Source: Picochlorum sp. 'celeri'
Taxonomy: Eukaryota > Chlorophyta > Trebouxiophyceae
Direction: 5' to 3'
NCBI GenBank assembly: GCA_010909725.1
Contig: JAACMV010000010.1
Coordinates: forward strand, 372,001 to 436,000
Length of the DNA stretch: 64,000 nucleotides
Both the position numbers and the translations under genes were made by a program. The notes beneath the pieces are model-generated. The model made no database searches, had not been told where the DNA came from, and saw only the letters and a list, made by a program, of their open reading frames with translations. Shown piece after piece: positions 44,800 to 54,592 of this stretch (its first letter is position 1; each line of letters begins with the position of its first letter).

Positions 44800-44804
44800 T
44801 TACA
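44800..44804 (-). terminator. TGTAA polyadenylation element after cytochrome c6A
   Basis: TTACA on the plus strand, read as TGTAA 19 bases beyond the cytochrome stop codon. Confidence 0.45.
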
Positions 44805-44822
44805 TATCAATTAAAGCATTTA

Positions 44823-45410
44823 TTACCAACCAGATTTGGCTTTATCCAAGACATACGTGGCTAATTCTGAAATTTCAGAATCAGACAGCCTCTTGCCAAA
44901 TGTGCACTTGCCCTTTGGAGCACACTCAGCACCATACCCAGGCATTGATCCATTACCATTGTAGATGATTGAATACAAGGCATCTGGGCCATCCAAGCCA
45001 TACTTTTGAAGATCAGCCAATGACAATGTGGCATCCCTTTTGACTATATTGCCACCTCCAGCATGGCATCCAGCACACGTGTTTTCAAACGTCGCAGCAG
45101 CATCTGTCCCAGCAACAGCATACTCTGGGATATATAATCCACCCAAAAGAAGCGCTAGAGATACCCCGATGCATTTCTGTGCATATCTGGTGCCTGGGAC
45201 CAGGTCCAAGTGTGTGACACCTACTCTCTCTGATTGCAGGTCCTCTGTGGCATGGCATCGGCCCATCATCGGCTGACATCGAGGTGACGATATAATGCAT
45301 GTGTGGAGCGAATGCTGCTCTGGTGGCTTCTTCTTCTTCTTCTCTGCTGAAGCAAGAGAAGAAGAGGGCACTTTCATGGTCCCTGCGAAAGAGATCTGCG
45401 ATCCATTCAT
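44823..45410 (-). CDS. cytochrome c6A, thylakoid lumen
   Basis: Starting at the ATG at 45410 the protein has 195 residues; an ATG at 45470 is in frame but lies 5' of a TATAAA (45442-45451), so 45410 is preferred. A Ser/Lys-rich plastid transit region is followed by a lumen signal (GVSLALLLGGLYIPEYAVAG). The mature c-type cytochrome has heme motif CAGCH and axial Met in GSMPGYG. Directly after it is a loop insertion with two cysteines (ECAPKGKCTFG). This disulfide loop defines cytochrome c6A, a low-potential relative of c6 restricted to plants and green algae, and is absent from photosynthetic c6. Its physiological role is still debated. Confidence 0.88.
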   Translation of the reverse strand: MNGSQISFAGTMKVPSSSLASAEKKKKKPPEQHSLHTCIISSPRCQPMMGRCHATEDLQSERVGVTHLDLVPGTRYAQKCIGVSLALLLGGLYIPEYAVAGTDAAATFENTCAGCHAGGGNIVKRDATLSLADLQKYGLDGPDALYSIIYNGNGSMPGYGAECAPKGKCTFGKRLSDSEISELATYVLDKAKSGW

Positions 45411-45441
45411 GGTATAGGCCACTGTTCTAAACGCAATTACA

Positions 45442-45451
45442 GATTTATAAA
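45442..45451 (-). promoter_or_regulatory. TATA-box-like sequence upstream of cytochrome c6A
   Basis: CTTTATAAAT on the minus strand, about 32-41 bases before the preferred ATG at 45410. If functional it implies a very short 5' leader. Confidence 0.35.
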
Positions 45452-45634
45452 GAATCGAGCAGCCATTCATGTGCAGATATCTAGAGGGGCGAAAAACTTT
45501 TCTCTAGAGCTGTAACCAGAAACGCGATTTCCGCTTCCCTGCAGCAGGATGCATTACACCGAGTGCCATCATCATCGGGTTACAGCACAATGTACCACCA
45601 GTAGTATTACTCGTTGCCGTGCAAAGTATTTGTG

Positions 45635-46619
45635 TTACATATCTAGCAAGAATATAGTCTTGAACTCATTGTACAAGTGTTTGAACTGATGACTGCGAAG
45701 AAGGTCGTGTGCAGTCTTTGTGTATGCATTGTTCTTGTTTTTCTGGCGCCAAAGGTTGAATTGACCAGCCATATTGTGTAGTATATTCGCACTTCTCTCA
45801 ATTGTCTGTGACGAATACACGTCCCTACATTTAATGTATATATACTTGGTAAGATTTAATATACAGACACGGTACATCTATACATGCAAGAAAGATTTAC
45901 CTGGGTGGTGGAGTAGTACTGCCTGAGGTTTTCCTCTTTTTTCTAATTCTGTTGAAAGCTGTCTCTTGCTTCGTGTTCATAATCCTGCTTGCATAAATAT
46001 ACATATACAATAGCAAAAGTATATCCATCTATCTATACATGCAAGCCTTGACGTACCTTTCAATAATATCTGTGTACTCTGGTAACATGGTTAAGAGATC
46101 GTATTGTAGCATATGAGCAGCATATATGTCTACATCCTCAGTTGACATCCACATCTGGTATATCCTGTCGCTGAACTCACGCAGAAAGTCCTCTGCCGTG
46201 CGTTTGTTGTGCTGCTCATCACATCCAGGTCTTCTCTTAGTAGCATTATGTTCTCCAGGCGTATTGGATGTCATGTAAATGTCCATGCTCTTTTCGTAAC
46301 TGGAATACTTGGTCGGGAAGTCATGTAGTTCTGCATTAACCAGTGTCTGTAGTTCAGCCTCAGAATAGTCAATAGGAATATCCTTGGTGAAGCAGATTTT
46401 CATTTTAATTGAAACATTGTTTGGGTTACCAGATGCTTGCTTGCGCATCCAGGTGGACATGACGTCGACAAGTATATCTATACTATCTTCACGAAGCTCC
46501 ACTATTCGTGAGTCGACATGTAAACGTATTTTCCACTCGGGTTTATTTTTGCCATCATTGGCCTCGAAACCTTTCCCAGGGCTATTTTCAATGCCGCTGA
46601 CGCCAGTAGTGTCCTCCAT
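45635..46619 (-). CDS. orphan three-exon gene, function unknown
   Basis: Exons 46619-46057, 45984-45901 and 45824-45635 join to 278 residues. Both splices are phase 2 and rebuild Arg (AG|G), with donors GTACGT and GTAAAT. The protein starts MEDTTGVSGIENSPGKG and has a folded-looking acidic region (WKIRLHVDSRIVELREDSIDIL). A basic patch follows (NRIRKKRKTSGSTTPPP), and the tail MAGQFNLWRQKNKNNAYTKT is followed by a helical end. No domain is recognised. Base composition is more AT-rich than in neighbouring genes and the short introns contain ATATAC-type runs. The consistent splice frames argue that it is real; it may be lineage-specific or horizontally acquired. Confidence 0.6.
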
Positions 46620-46823
46620 TAGTCCACTACTATCTATCTATACGAAGTATAGATCCAGATTTTTCATTAAACTGGCCAAGTTGTGTCGAGAGAATGCACG
46701 TTAATTAACTTTATAAAGTGTTCTTTTAAGAAAATTCCTACATTAGAATATAATAATCACATGGTTGATTGGCCAAGAGACACACAATTAATGCCGAGGA
46801 TGGCATAGTACTTTTATTCAAAA

Positions 46824-48125
46824 ATGTCATTGAAAATAGTAGCAGGATGGAGAGGGAGTAGGCATGCGAGTGTTGTGGGGATGCATGACCACCCCTCTTG
46901 TTCTTCGCATGTGCCTACAGCCTGCGCTCCGAGACGGGCGATAGATCATATCTTTGGGAATAAAAAAAATTCAGAGATGTGTAGTGGGCGTGGCACACGG
47001 GTTGGGAGAAGGACAGTGTGTCAGAGTAATACTGGTGCCAGGTGGGGTGGTACGAGTGGGGAGAGGGAGGATGCGCTGTTTGATAATGTTGAAGTATCAG
47101 ATGTTGACCGTCGTGAAATGGCAGAGAGGTTGCGTAAGAGGCGTTTAGAGAAGAGAAGGGCTCTGGGTGGTGGGAAAAAGTCAGCATCATCTCGTGCTGA
47201 TGACTCTGTGGTTGTTGACAAGGCAGCGGCGAGGAGGGCTGCAAGGACACGTGGGGAGGGGAAGGAACGTTCTCGTCGTGACGTTTCTTCTTCAGAAGAG
47301 GGTGCATCGTCTTCCTTTTATGGGTGGGGTGATGAGGCATCGATGGGAGTCTATGAAAGACGAGGAGCAGATGCTGAGGAAGGAGACTATGGGTCCTGGT
47401 GGGATGCTGACGATGAAAGCATTCCTTTGGAGGATGATCTAGATGCTGATGATGTCGTCAGTGACGATTCTCAGGATACAAGGGGGTATGAAGAACCTCC
47501 AGATATTGTTATTCTTAGTCCAGATGAATTAGATAGAGTGCTGCCAGTGTTACCCTTTGCAGCACAAGCAGAGTATTTTACAGGGGGAGCAGCACAGGCG
47601 TTACAGCGATGGGGAGCAAGTTTGGCTCTCACTATTTTATTTAGCAAAGCAGCTCTGCTTGCTGCAACAAGTCTGACATGGCCATTATGGTGGCCATGGG
47701 CGAGAGCTGCCAATAAGAATATTGGAATCAGGAGCAAAATGGAGTATGGTGGTGTGTGGAGGACACAGTTGTTGGAGGTGGAAAATGGATCAAGACCTCG
47801 TCCAAAGTTTGGTGATATGGAGGATGTACCTCGTTTTATGTCGATGAAATCGTCAAGGATCGTTATAGGAGAAGAACTTGGAGCACAGACAGAACTTGTA
47901 CTGCCGTATGATGCGAGGTTTGAGGTGCTGCAGCCAGGACAACCAGCAGAGGTTCTTGTATTATCTAACACCACGTCATTTGACGAAATTAAAGCAATAA
48001 AAGATGTATATTTACCTGATAGTGGGCTTTGGCTGTCCGAATATCCATATATAGACAGGGCAGAGTATTTGGAAATCTCTTTGGATATTGAGCGAGAGGT
48101 CCAACAACAGCAACAATACATGTAA
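46824..48125 (+). CDS. conserved-looking plastid membrane protein, function unknown
   Basis: This 433-residue protein comes from a single exon. Residues 1-80 are Arg/Ser/Gly/His-rich and likely a chloroplast transit peptide. A highly charged, disordered stretch (80-235) precedes a folded C-terminal part. That part has one strong hydrophobic segment (WGASLALTILFSKAALLAATSLTWPLWWPWARA), then YGGVWRTQLLEVE and FEVLQPGQPAEVLVLSN. The second half has the feel of uncharacterised green-lineage plastid proteins with one or two membrane helices, but I cannot name a family. The stop codon is only three bases from the stop of the convergent gene that follows. Confidence 0.65.
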   Translation: MSLKIVAGWRGSRHASVVGMHDHPSCSSHVPTACAPRRAIDHIFGNKKNSEMCSGRGTRVGRRTVCQSNTGARWGGTSGEREDALFDNVEVSDVDRREMAERLRKRRLEKRRALGGGKKSASSRADDSVVVDKAAARRAARTRGEGKERSRRDVSSSEEGASSSFYGWGDEASMGVYERRGADAEEGDYGSWWDADDESIPLEDDLDADDVVSDDSQDTRGYEEPPDIVILSPDELDRVLPVLPFAAQAEYFTGGAAQALQRWGASLALTILFSKAALLAATSLTWPLWWPWARAANKNIGIRSKMEYGGVWRTQLLEVENGSRPRPKFGDMEDVPRFMSMKSSRIVIGEELGAQTELVLPYDARFEVLQPGQPAEVLVLSNTTSFDEIKAIKDVYLPDSGLWLSEYPYIDRAEYLEISLDIEREVQQQQQYM

Positions 48126-48128
48126 TCA

Positions 48129-50240
48129 TCAATCTATGAGAACAAAATCCTCGTATGCATTCCATGAATCCAAGAGTACTTGAGTACTCTCTATCACTTT
48201 CTTTTTCTTCGTCTTTTTCCTTCCTCGAGTTTCAACAAATTCTACATGCATGTACTCTGACAACTTTTGCAATCCTCCAGCCCTCTGGATACCCCGCCAA
48301 ATATCCACTCTGTTAGCATTTTCTAATTCCTTTCGTGTTGGAAGTCTTCTAGACAGCCCTTTTGAAGCCATCCATACCCGTACTTTGGTCGCTACTTTTT
48401 GAATGTATGGAACGGGGCATTGGAGCTGATCACATACAGGCTCCTCAGAGCTGCTGCTGCTCCAGGCATCAGAAGAAGATAAATGCACCACACACATTTC
48501 ATGTTCCTCATCCAATAGCTGGATAAAGTATGGAAAGCCACCTAGCCGATCGATTGCTGATTCCAATCCATCTATATTCATCTCTCGCACCGTTTTCCTA
48601 CAGACCTCGTGTCCCCTCTCATTGAGGTTTGACAACATTTTTAGGATCTCAGCTTCTTCCCACTGCCTGCTTCTATGCGACACGGCGCCAATCGACAATG
48701 CTACTTTATGGAAACCACCATGCAATCGAACCGCTCGTACTAGATCACTGCGCCCAGCCTCCAACAGATCTTGTGCTGTTGGCATGATGAGTTGCTCCAC
48801 CCCGTCATCACCAACCTGGGTGGTCACATATTCCTTAATTTCACCTCGCACTGATTCAATGTTCGACCAGAACCCGTTCGGACGCCTTTTATACGACTTT
48901 AAACCAAGTTTTGATGCGAAAAAGTGAATACCTCCATGATAATCGATGGATGATGCCAACGAACAGGCTCCAGCTTGACGCAGCATGGCCTGAGTCGGCA
49001 GCATTGTGACACTATTCTCTTGCATCCATGCACGCAATTCATTCGCTACATTCTCAACATCCTTCCAATATCCCCTTTCTTTACTGATTCGTTTCGCTAT
49101 GATACGTCTCCCATTCACGTTCCGAGCACTGTATTGTGATACTATATATGCTGATGCATCTGGCCTTCTGCTTCGAGCATAGGGAAGCTCCATCCACAGC
49201 CCAGGGCACCGTAAAATCTGTTGCAACGCATCACGAGCTTTCAAATACGCTTTATCTTTAATCACATGTTCATGAATACCATACACCATGTCTACAACCC
49301 CTTTGCAACAGAAGGCAAGATCCTTGGACAATCCAAGCAACTCTCTCGACTCTTCCTGATACAGCGGATCAGGAATATCAACAGGAATGTCACGTCTTGA
49401 TATATGCGCCGCAAATGGAGCAATCATTTTCACCCTACTGGAGTAAAAATTACCAGGACTGACAGCATCCAACACAGACACCTCCCGCATTGTCTCTTGC
49501 AAATCATAGCGATCCATCACCAAGATCATATCGGACTCCACAGGATCCTGAACCTCTCGAAACTGCCGAGGAAATCGTCGAGCAATATCTAATGCCTCTT
49601 CATCATTCTTCATCCACGTACGAACCATCCTCTCGAGCATGGCAATGCTCGCCACATCATGAGTCGGCGGTCCCAAGGACACAACCTCCACATGCACTCG
49701 CACATCCCTCCGCAAATTTCGAAACATATACACCAACATGGCTCCAGCCAGTCTCGCCCGTATCTCTCCCCCTTCATCCATGACAAGTATGGAGAGAGTA
49801 TTCTTTCTCTCTGATGCCTTTTGTCTCATGGAACACTGCTCATATTCAGGGACAATTCTATACACTGCATTTTCTACCCTATACTGGCCACCGCCCCTCC
49901 AAGCACCAAATCTCTCTTCTTTAGACCGCAAAACAAACTGCCCGCCCTTGTCTTGATCTTCCAGACCAGACTCCATGTCACCATGATCCAACACAACAGG
50001 TTGCCTACTCGACTGTCGTCGTCTCTCACACAGCACCCGCTTCCCAAAGAAATCATACTCCTCCTCCTCCTCCTTTTCCTCAGTCTTCACTGCGTACTGT
50101 TGTTGTTCAGTCGTTGTCCCAGTAGCAGACGAATGCCGCCGCACCCTACTCGGACCCAGTTTCCGTGGCAGGTGTCGGGGATTCCCAGCACAAATCCGAG
50201 GCCCACAGCCTCCAGACACCCAAACCGTAGGTAAACCCAT
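48129..50240 (-). CDS. pseudo low-molecular-weight phosphatase domain fused to organelle-type repeats
   Basis: This intronless protein has 703 residues. An Arg-rich organelle presequence is followed by a domain (about 147-290) like low-molecular-weight protein tyrosine phosphatases: SILVMDEGGEIRARLAGAML in place of the P-loop, and SDMILVMDRYDLQETM as the conserved helix. The catalytic Cys position of C-x5-R is Asp155 while Arg161 is kept, so it is probably inactive. From about 390 there are four ~65-residue repeats with the pattern LPT-x4-L-x-x-AG-x-x-x-L-x-x-AI-x-x-x-GG followed by a hydrophobic helix (for example MPTAQDLLEAGRSDLVRAVR, LHGGFHKVALSIG). These resemble repeats in plastid nucleic-acid-associated proteins of green plants. 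A regulatory or RNA/DNA-binding role in an organelle is inferred. Confidence 0.7.
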   Translation of the reverse strand: MGLPTVWVSGGCGPRICAGNPRHLPRKLGPSRVRRHSSATGTTTEQQQYAVKTEEKEEEEEYDFFGKRVLCERRRQSSRQPVVLDHGDMESGLEDQDKGGQFVLRSKEERFGAWRGGGQYRVENAVYRIVPEYEQCSMRQKASERKNTLSILVMDEGGEIRARLAGAMLVYMFRNLRRDVRVHVEVVSLGPPTHDVASIAMLERMVRTWMKNDEEALDIARRFPRQFREVQDPVESDMILVMDRYDLQETMREVSVLDAVSPGNFYSSRVKMIAPFAAHISRRDIPVDIPDPLYQEESRELLGLSKDLAFCCKGVVDMVYGIHEHVIKDKAYLKARDALQQILRCPGLWMELPYARSRRPDASAYIVSQYSARNVNGRRIIAKRISKERGYWKDVENVANELRAWMQENSVTMLPTQAMLRQAGACSLASSIDYHGGIHFFASKLGLKSYKRRPNGFWSNIESVRGEIKEYVTTQVGDDGVEQLIMPTAQDLLEAGRSDLVRAVRLHGGFHKVALSIGAVSHRSRQWEEAEILKMLSNLNERGHEVCRKTVREMNIDGLESAIDRLGGFPYFIQLLDEEHEMCVVHLSSSDAWSSSSSEEPVCDQLQCPVPYIQKVATKVRVWMASKGLSRRLPTRKELENANRVDIWRGIQRAGGLQKLSEYMHVEFVETRGRKKTKKKKVIESTQVLLDSWNAYEDFVLID

Positions 50241-50901
50241 AGATATTGAAATATGAAATCAGAATACGTAATCTATGTACGCGTATCGTTTAAAATACAA
50301 CAATGCCGGTCAATGTATCCCCATCGGCAATGTAACAAATACACAGTCTTTGTCCACTGTATATACCCACATGACCCAAATTGAATATTATGAAACTATG
50401 AAATTTCAGATTGTCACATACTCTGATACATGTAGAAGATCTATTGAGAGATAGAGAACAGTCGCCGACACGAGTACTCTGTAATTAAGCCTTTAAAGAC
50501 ATATCGAATCGAGGGCTGACCCCGGTGGATTGAGGACAATCCCTGGATGACCAAGATCTTGTACACACCTGCTCCCCTGGTAGTATTTTTATGCAATTAC
50601 TATAGTATCATACCTAGTAAAGGGAGTTGCCGCTTAGAAAAGTGTGCCTAAAAGCAACGGCTGGCATTTCAAATTTCAAATTCTGTGCTGTGGCTGATTG
50701 TCATGTACGTGGTATCTATGGCGTCTATGGGCTTTATTTGTGTATAATATGTATGAAAATGAATGGCGATTGGGTTGAACGCTCGTCGGGATCGAATTCA
50801 AAATGGACAGTGTCAGACTATATGGTGTTGAATACTATGATGTGCAGATTGTACTTTTGGCGTATTCAGCCTAGAATCAAAGGAAGCAGATAGATCGAGG
50901 G
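50241..50901. other. divergent intergenic region, pseudophosphatase gene to CDT1
   Basis: 661 bases. Open frames here lack ATG-supported, family-like sequence. It probably carries the two promoters; no tRNA or repeat was recognised. Confidence 0.45.
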
Positions 50902-52116
50902 ATGAGGACGAGGGGGAAGGCTTTGGTTCAGGCTGTGGGGGTGAGGAAGAGGGCTCCTTCTGCGTCTCCGTCTGGTGTGACAGATGGGGCAAAGAAGAAG
51001 ACGAAGAAGAGGGCGGCCCGCGTGTATGGGAAAGATGAGCAAACGGGCCCGAAAATTGCGCTTCCTGATTCTCTTGTCGTTCTCAAGGATATTTTTACAG
51101 GTATTTTGGCAGTGTATGGTATGATGAAGAAGCGGAACAAGCAGACAACATACGTTGCTATGAAGGAGGGTGTGGAAAATGCGAGTAAGAGGCGCTTTGA
51201 TGAAAAGATGTTGTATCAGTTGAAGAATCTTGTGCCAGAGTTGATTGAATTGGAGACAGTTCCCCTCTTGACGGGCAAGACACGCAATGAGAGAACCACT
51301 GTTGTCAAGCTAGGGCATGTGTCAATGGTTGAGGCAAAGCGACTTTTGGATTCTGCGTTGTACGAATATGCATCGTCATCTCAGGGTACCGGGACAGCCA
51401 AGGATGTTCCAGAGTGGAATCCAAGCTGCGTGGAGAAGACGCATCTTGTTCCCAGTCCAGAGCCAATAGAAGATGCCATTCAGTGGATATCATCCCCTGG
51501 ATCCACCGGATCTGATAAAACCACGAATACACCTGCTGCATCGATATTACAATCGCCAAGAAAAACAACCATGCGGGTGCGTCGTGCTCGGCGACTGTCC
51601 TTCTCACAGTCTGCAGTCTCTCAACAGCAGAAGCTGGATGCAAGTCAACCAGTGTCATCTTCTGGCATAGACACGGTGCTCGACGATATGCCACATGAGC
51701 TCCGTCGGCGATCATTAGATGGTATAATTTCGATGGCATCGTTGAAAAAGTTGGACGAAAACGAGCGTGAACATCGCCGACTCAGTGGGTCAGAGGCACG
51801 AGCAACTCGCTCGGAAAAGGCTGCCCTCAAATCACTCCCAGACATGTTTCACAGAATACGATCAATCTTTGGCCGTCGAGGACCCAAAGCAATAAAGTTG
51901 GATGACATTTGCCGCAGAATTAGAAGTGGAGGAGCAGAGCTCACAGCATTGGATGATATTGCCCATCGTGTACAGAGCCTTGCAGACCATGCTCCAGAAT
52001 TCATCACCATTCGGCCATGGGGCGACGTTGATAATTCTCCAACCGTGTGGGTGGATCGCACATGTGATTTCTCCCTCATATTCAAACGCATTTCATCATT
52101 GAGTGATTCCCTGTAG
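50902..52116 (+). CDS. CDT1: replication licensing factor CDT1
   Basis: This 404-residue protein comes from one exon. A basic disordered N-terminus is followed by the CDT1/geminin-binding-type winged helix at about 52-150 (LPDSLVVLKDIFTGILAVYGMM, RRFDEKMLYQLKNLVPELIELE). A Ser/Pro linker follows. The C-terminal winged helix that contacts MCM is at about 250-400 (LDGIISMASLKKLDE, LPDMFHRIRSIFGRRGPKAI, LDDIAHRVQSLADHAPEFITI). CDT1 loads the MCM2-7 helicase with ORC and CDC6. The animal-type PIP degron is not seen at the N-terminus. The length is shorter than most CDT1 proteins, in keeping with a compact genome. Confidence 0.83.
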   Translation: MRTRGKALVQAVGVRKRAPSASPSGVTDGAKKKTKKRAARVYGKDEQTGPKIALPDSLVVLKDIFTGILAVYGMMKKRNKQTTYVAMKEGVENASKRRFDEKMLYQLKNLVPELIELETVPLLTGKTRNERTTVVKLGHVSMVEAKRLLDSALYEYASSSQGTGTAKDVPEWNPSCVEKTHLVPSPEPIEDAIQWISSPGSTGSDKTTNTPAASILQSPRKTTMRVRRARRLSFSQSAVSQQQKLDASQPVSSSGIDTVLDDMPHELRRRSLDGIISMASLKKLDENEREHRRLSGSEARATRSEKAALKSLPDMFHRIRSIFGRRGPKAIKLDDICRRIRSGGAELTALDDIAHRVQSLADHAPEFITIRPWGDVDNSPTVWVDRTCDFSLIFKRISSLSDSL

Positions 52117-52655
52117 TGTCATGACAGTAGTATTCATATTTTTTGCTTTAATCGTAAATAAGGAAACCCGGATCATCCTCCCACCAATCACAAGATTTTA
52201 TCCATCGCACAACATATACTACTACTATTAATTACACGTGCACTTACGATTAATTAAAATAAAAATAGTCAAGGTACGCGGTGCACCCTATCCTATCGAG
52301 TCAGAACAAGAACCCCATCCGTCAGTCGATGGATGATGTTCGTGCGTCTCCCTCAGATAATCTGCGCAGTGAATGAATTTGCTGCATTATTAGTGTATGA
52401 CGATACCCTGAATTGGCTGACTGGGGGCAAGGCCCTCATACCTGTTCTTGTACAGAACAGAATGATGCAGCTCTTTATTACAGTCTTCAAAGTTCTCCGA
52501 CACACGACCCTGATTGTTCCATATGTATCATGATTTCAATGATGGATGGCTGACCCGAGTATTGTGTGGATGCAGAGGTTTGTATAACAAGATTTTGTCG
52601 TCTCTTCTTGCTCTGTGTTGAAAGACGAGCAGCAGGTGATTGTAGCAGAGGCACC
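52117..52655. other. intergenic region CDT1 to QCR7
   Basis: 539 bases, AT-rich around 52130-52270. Nothing coding, no RNA gene and no clear repeat recognised. Confidence 0.45.
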
Positions 52656-53107
52656 ATGGCAACGAAAACAGTACGTATCATATATATACATATAGTATAT
52701 TAGTAGATGAAGATGCATCTTACATGTGCTACCACGTTATTGCGCAGAGCCTGGGTAAATTGTTTGACCCACTCATTGCTCGGTTTGCCCCAGCATACCA
52801 GGCTGCCGTTGGTAAAGAGCTCAAAAAGTATGGGTTACGCCTTGAAGACTTGTATGATCCAGAGAATGATTTGGATGTCGAAGAGGCTCTCGATCGCCTT
52901 CCACAGGATGTTGTTGATGCACGCAACCAGCGACTGAAGAGAGCCATGGATCTCTCAGTCAAGCATTCTGCACTCCCCAAGGATATGCAAGACAAACAGA
53001 CACCATTCGCATTCTACATGCAGGATACATTGAAGCAAATAGGGGCAGAAAATGAGGAAAGAGAATTGCTTGATTCATCTAGACCAAATGAAAGACATAT
53101 TCCTTAA
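52656..53107 (+). CDS. QCR7: ubiquinol-cytochrome c reductase 14 kDa subunit (QCR7)
   Basis: Exons 52656-52670 (15 bp, MATKT) and 52748-53107 join to 124 residues. The family hallmark is almost unbroken: KKYGLRLEDLYDPENDLDVEEALDRLP, then VDARNQRLKRAMDLSVKH, LPKDMQDKQTPFAFYMQD and a terminal RHIP. QCR7 is a matrix-side accessory subunit of mitochondrial complex III, bound to cytochrome b. A TGTAA lies at 53182-53186. Confidence 0.93.
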
Positions 53108-53596
53108 GGCAAGGGTAGACAGACGTTGGCCCTCCCTGGAAGATTGTGTTTGCATTTTGATGTTTCAATGTCCTATCTGTCTGTAAGAAGAAGTACTTCC
53201 CATCCAGTCTGGGAGTCCTTAGACTCCTTGGGAAAAGAAGGGAATCTTTCGGCCGACTGCATGCGCATGCCCACGTCCATGCGTTAGATGCATGCCAAAA
53301 GCAACGGCATTCTTCGCATGCCGTACAGTTTAAATATCTTTAATTGATATTCTGATTAGAATTTGATAATTTCCGGATATAATCCTCGTCTCTTGTTGTC
53401 GACGGAACGATACGTGCACGGAGTCGGCACCGAAGGTATTCTCTGATACATTGGTTCCGGTTCACACAGAATTTTATTTTTAATACCTATAAAAAATTGG
53501 TGGCGAAGAAACCCGAGAAAAAGGAGCATTCATTGGTAGTCGTCGTTCACGGACCCTGCGGCTTTGCATGTTTGATTCATTGATCCATTGATAGGC
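53108..53596. other. intergenic region with an inverted repeat and GCATG cluster
   Basis: 489 bases. GGAGTC (53212-53217) and GACTCC (53222-53227) form a short hairpin after the QCR7 TGTAA. At about 53258-53325 GCATG/CATGC occurs repeatedly, as overlapping GCATGC palindromes. AT-rich sequence follows up to the next gene. No gene is recognised. Confidence 0.5.
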
Positions 53597-54592
53597 ATGG
53601 CGCCGAGTTTTTTCAAGTCTATTGGGAAGAAATTCGATCAGATCTTCGGAAAGACGACGCACACGTCTGAGGAGCTGATTGACAATTTCGATAGGTCATG
53701 GTCTGGTCGGGCACGTTCGGGGCCTCTGCATTATACAGGTCCTATTGATAAGGATGGAGAAGACGATGAGGATGATCATCGTGGTCGAATCGTGGATTAC
53801 TCTGGGGTGCCGTACTCGTATACAGTGGAGGGAGCAGAGGGGAGTGTTGCTCAAATTCGGGGGACAAATTCTTCGTCTGTTGCTCTAGATAGGTATCCTT
53901 CAAAGAGGGACTCTGCGTCCTCTTTTGATAAAGATTGGAATAGATCTTCTCGTCCTGTGAGGATTGGGGAAGGGAATGAGTCGTTATCGAGTCAAAATGG
54001 TGTGAATGGGACATGTTCCACCCAGGGGCCTCTTGGGGGGAGCCGGGAGTATATTGTCGATGGGGATGGTCTTGTGTGTAGGAAGAATTCTTCTTCTCAT
54101 TATAAAGACGATTCTTCAGTGGAGAATAAAATGCAGACGCCGACGGAAGAATCGTTCCAGCATGTTGTTGATAGTGCCGAAGATGTGGTGCAGAAGAAGA
54201 GCCATGCGGATGGGAAACTCGTGTTTGATGCGAGCGTCGCGACTGATTATTTATACAAGGATGAGAGTAATCCATTGAGTGAAGATGATGATGATGATGA
54301 TGATGACGAGCCTGCCATAGGAAAGGACGGCGTTGATATGCATGCTGGTGATGACGCTGCCTGGAATTCGACATTTGTCAAGAGGTGGAAGGCAGAACGG
54401 AGGAAGGCACGGCTTCAAGCAATGGGTGTCCGTAGCCTGAAAGATTGGGATAATTCCACACAGAGTCTCGATGAGATACCTGAATTGTTAGTGAATGAGT
54501 TACCAGAACGCAGGCGTGAGAGAGAGGACAAGGAATTTGACAGAGATCCGAGTCTAGCCACACTGCTTTTGAGAGATGCAGAAGTATGTTGA
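53597..54592 (+). CDS. orphan acidic, largely disordered protein
   Basis: This 331-residue protein comes from a single exon, starting at the first ATG (MAPSFFKSIGKKFDQIFGKT). A short amphipathic basic N-terminus is followed by about 200 residues rich in Ser, Asp, Gly and Asn, including an eight-Asp run. A charged helical end follows (VKRWKAERRKARLQAMGV and ELPERRREREDKEFDRD). No family is recognised. The amphipathic N-terminus could bind membrane or act as a targeting segment; this is a guess. A TGTAA is at 54861-54865. Confidence 0.6.
   Translation: MAPSFFKSIGKKFDQIFGKTTHTSEELIDNFDRSWSGRARSGPLHYTGPIDKDGEDDEDDHRGRIVDYSGVPYSYTVEGAEGSVAQIRGTNSSSVALDRYPSKRDSASSFDKDWNRSSRPVRIGEGNESLSSQNGVNGTCSTQGPLGGSREYIVDGDGLVCRKNSSSHYKDDSSVENKMQTPTEESFQHVVDSAEDVVQKKSHADGKLVFDASVATDYLYKDESNPLSEDDDDDDDDEPAIGKDGVDMHAGDDAAWNSTFVKRWKAERRKARLQAMGVRSLKDWDNSTQSLDEIPELLVNELPERRREREDKEFDRDPSLATLLLRDAEVC

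Noticed and set aside
45410..45470. Upstream ATG at 45470 as start of cytochrome c6A
   Set aside because: A TATAAA box lies between it and the ATG at 45410, and the extra 20 residues add nothing needed for targeting; kept only as an alternative.
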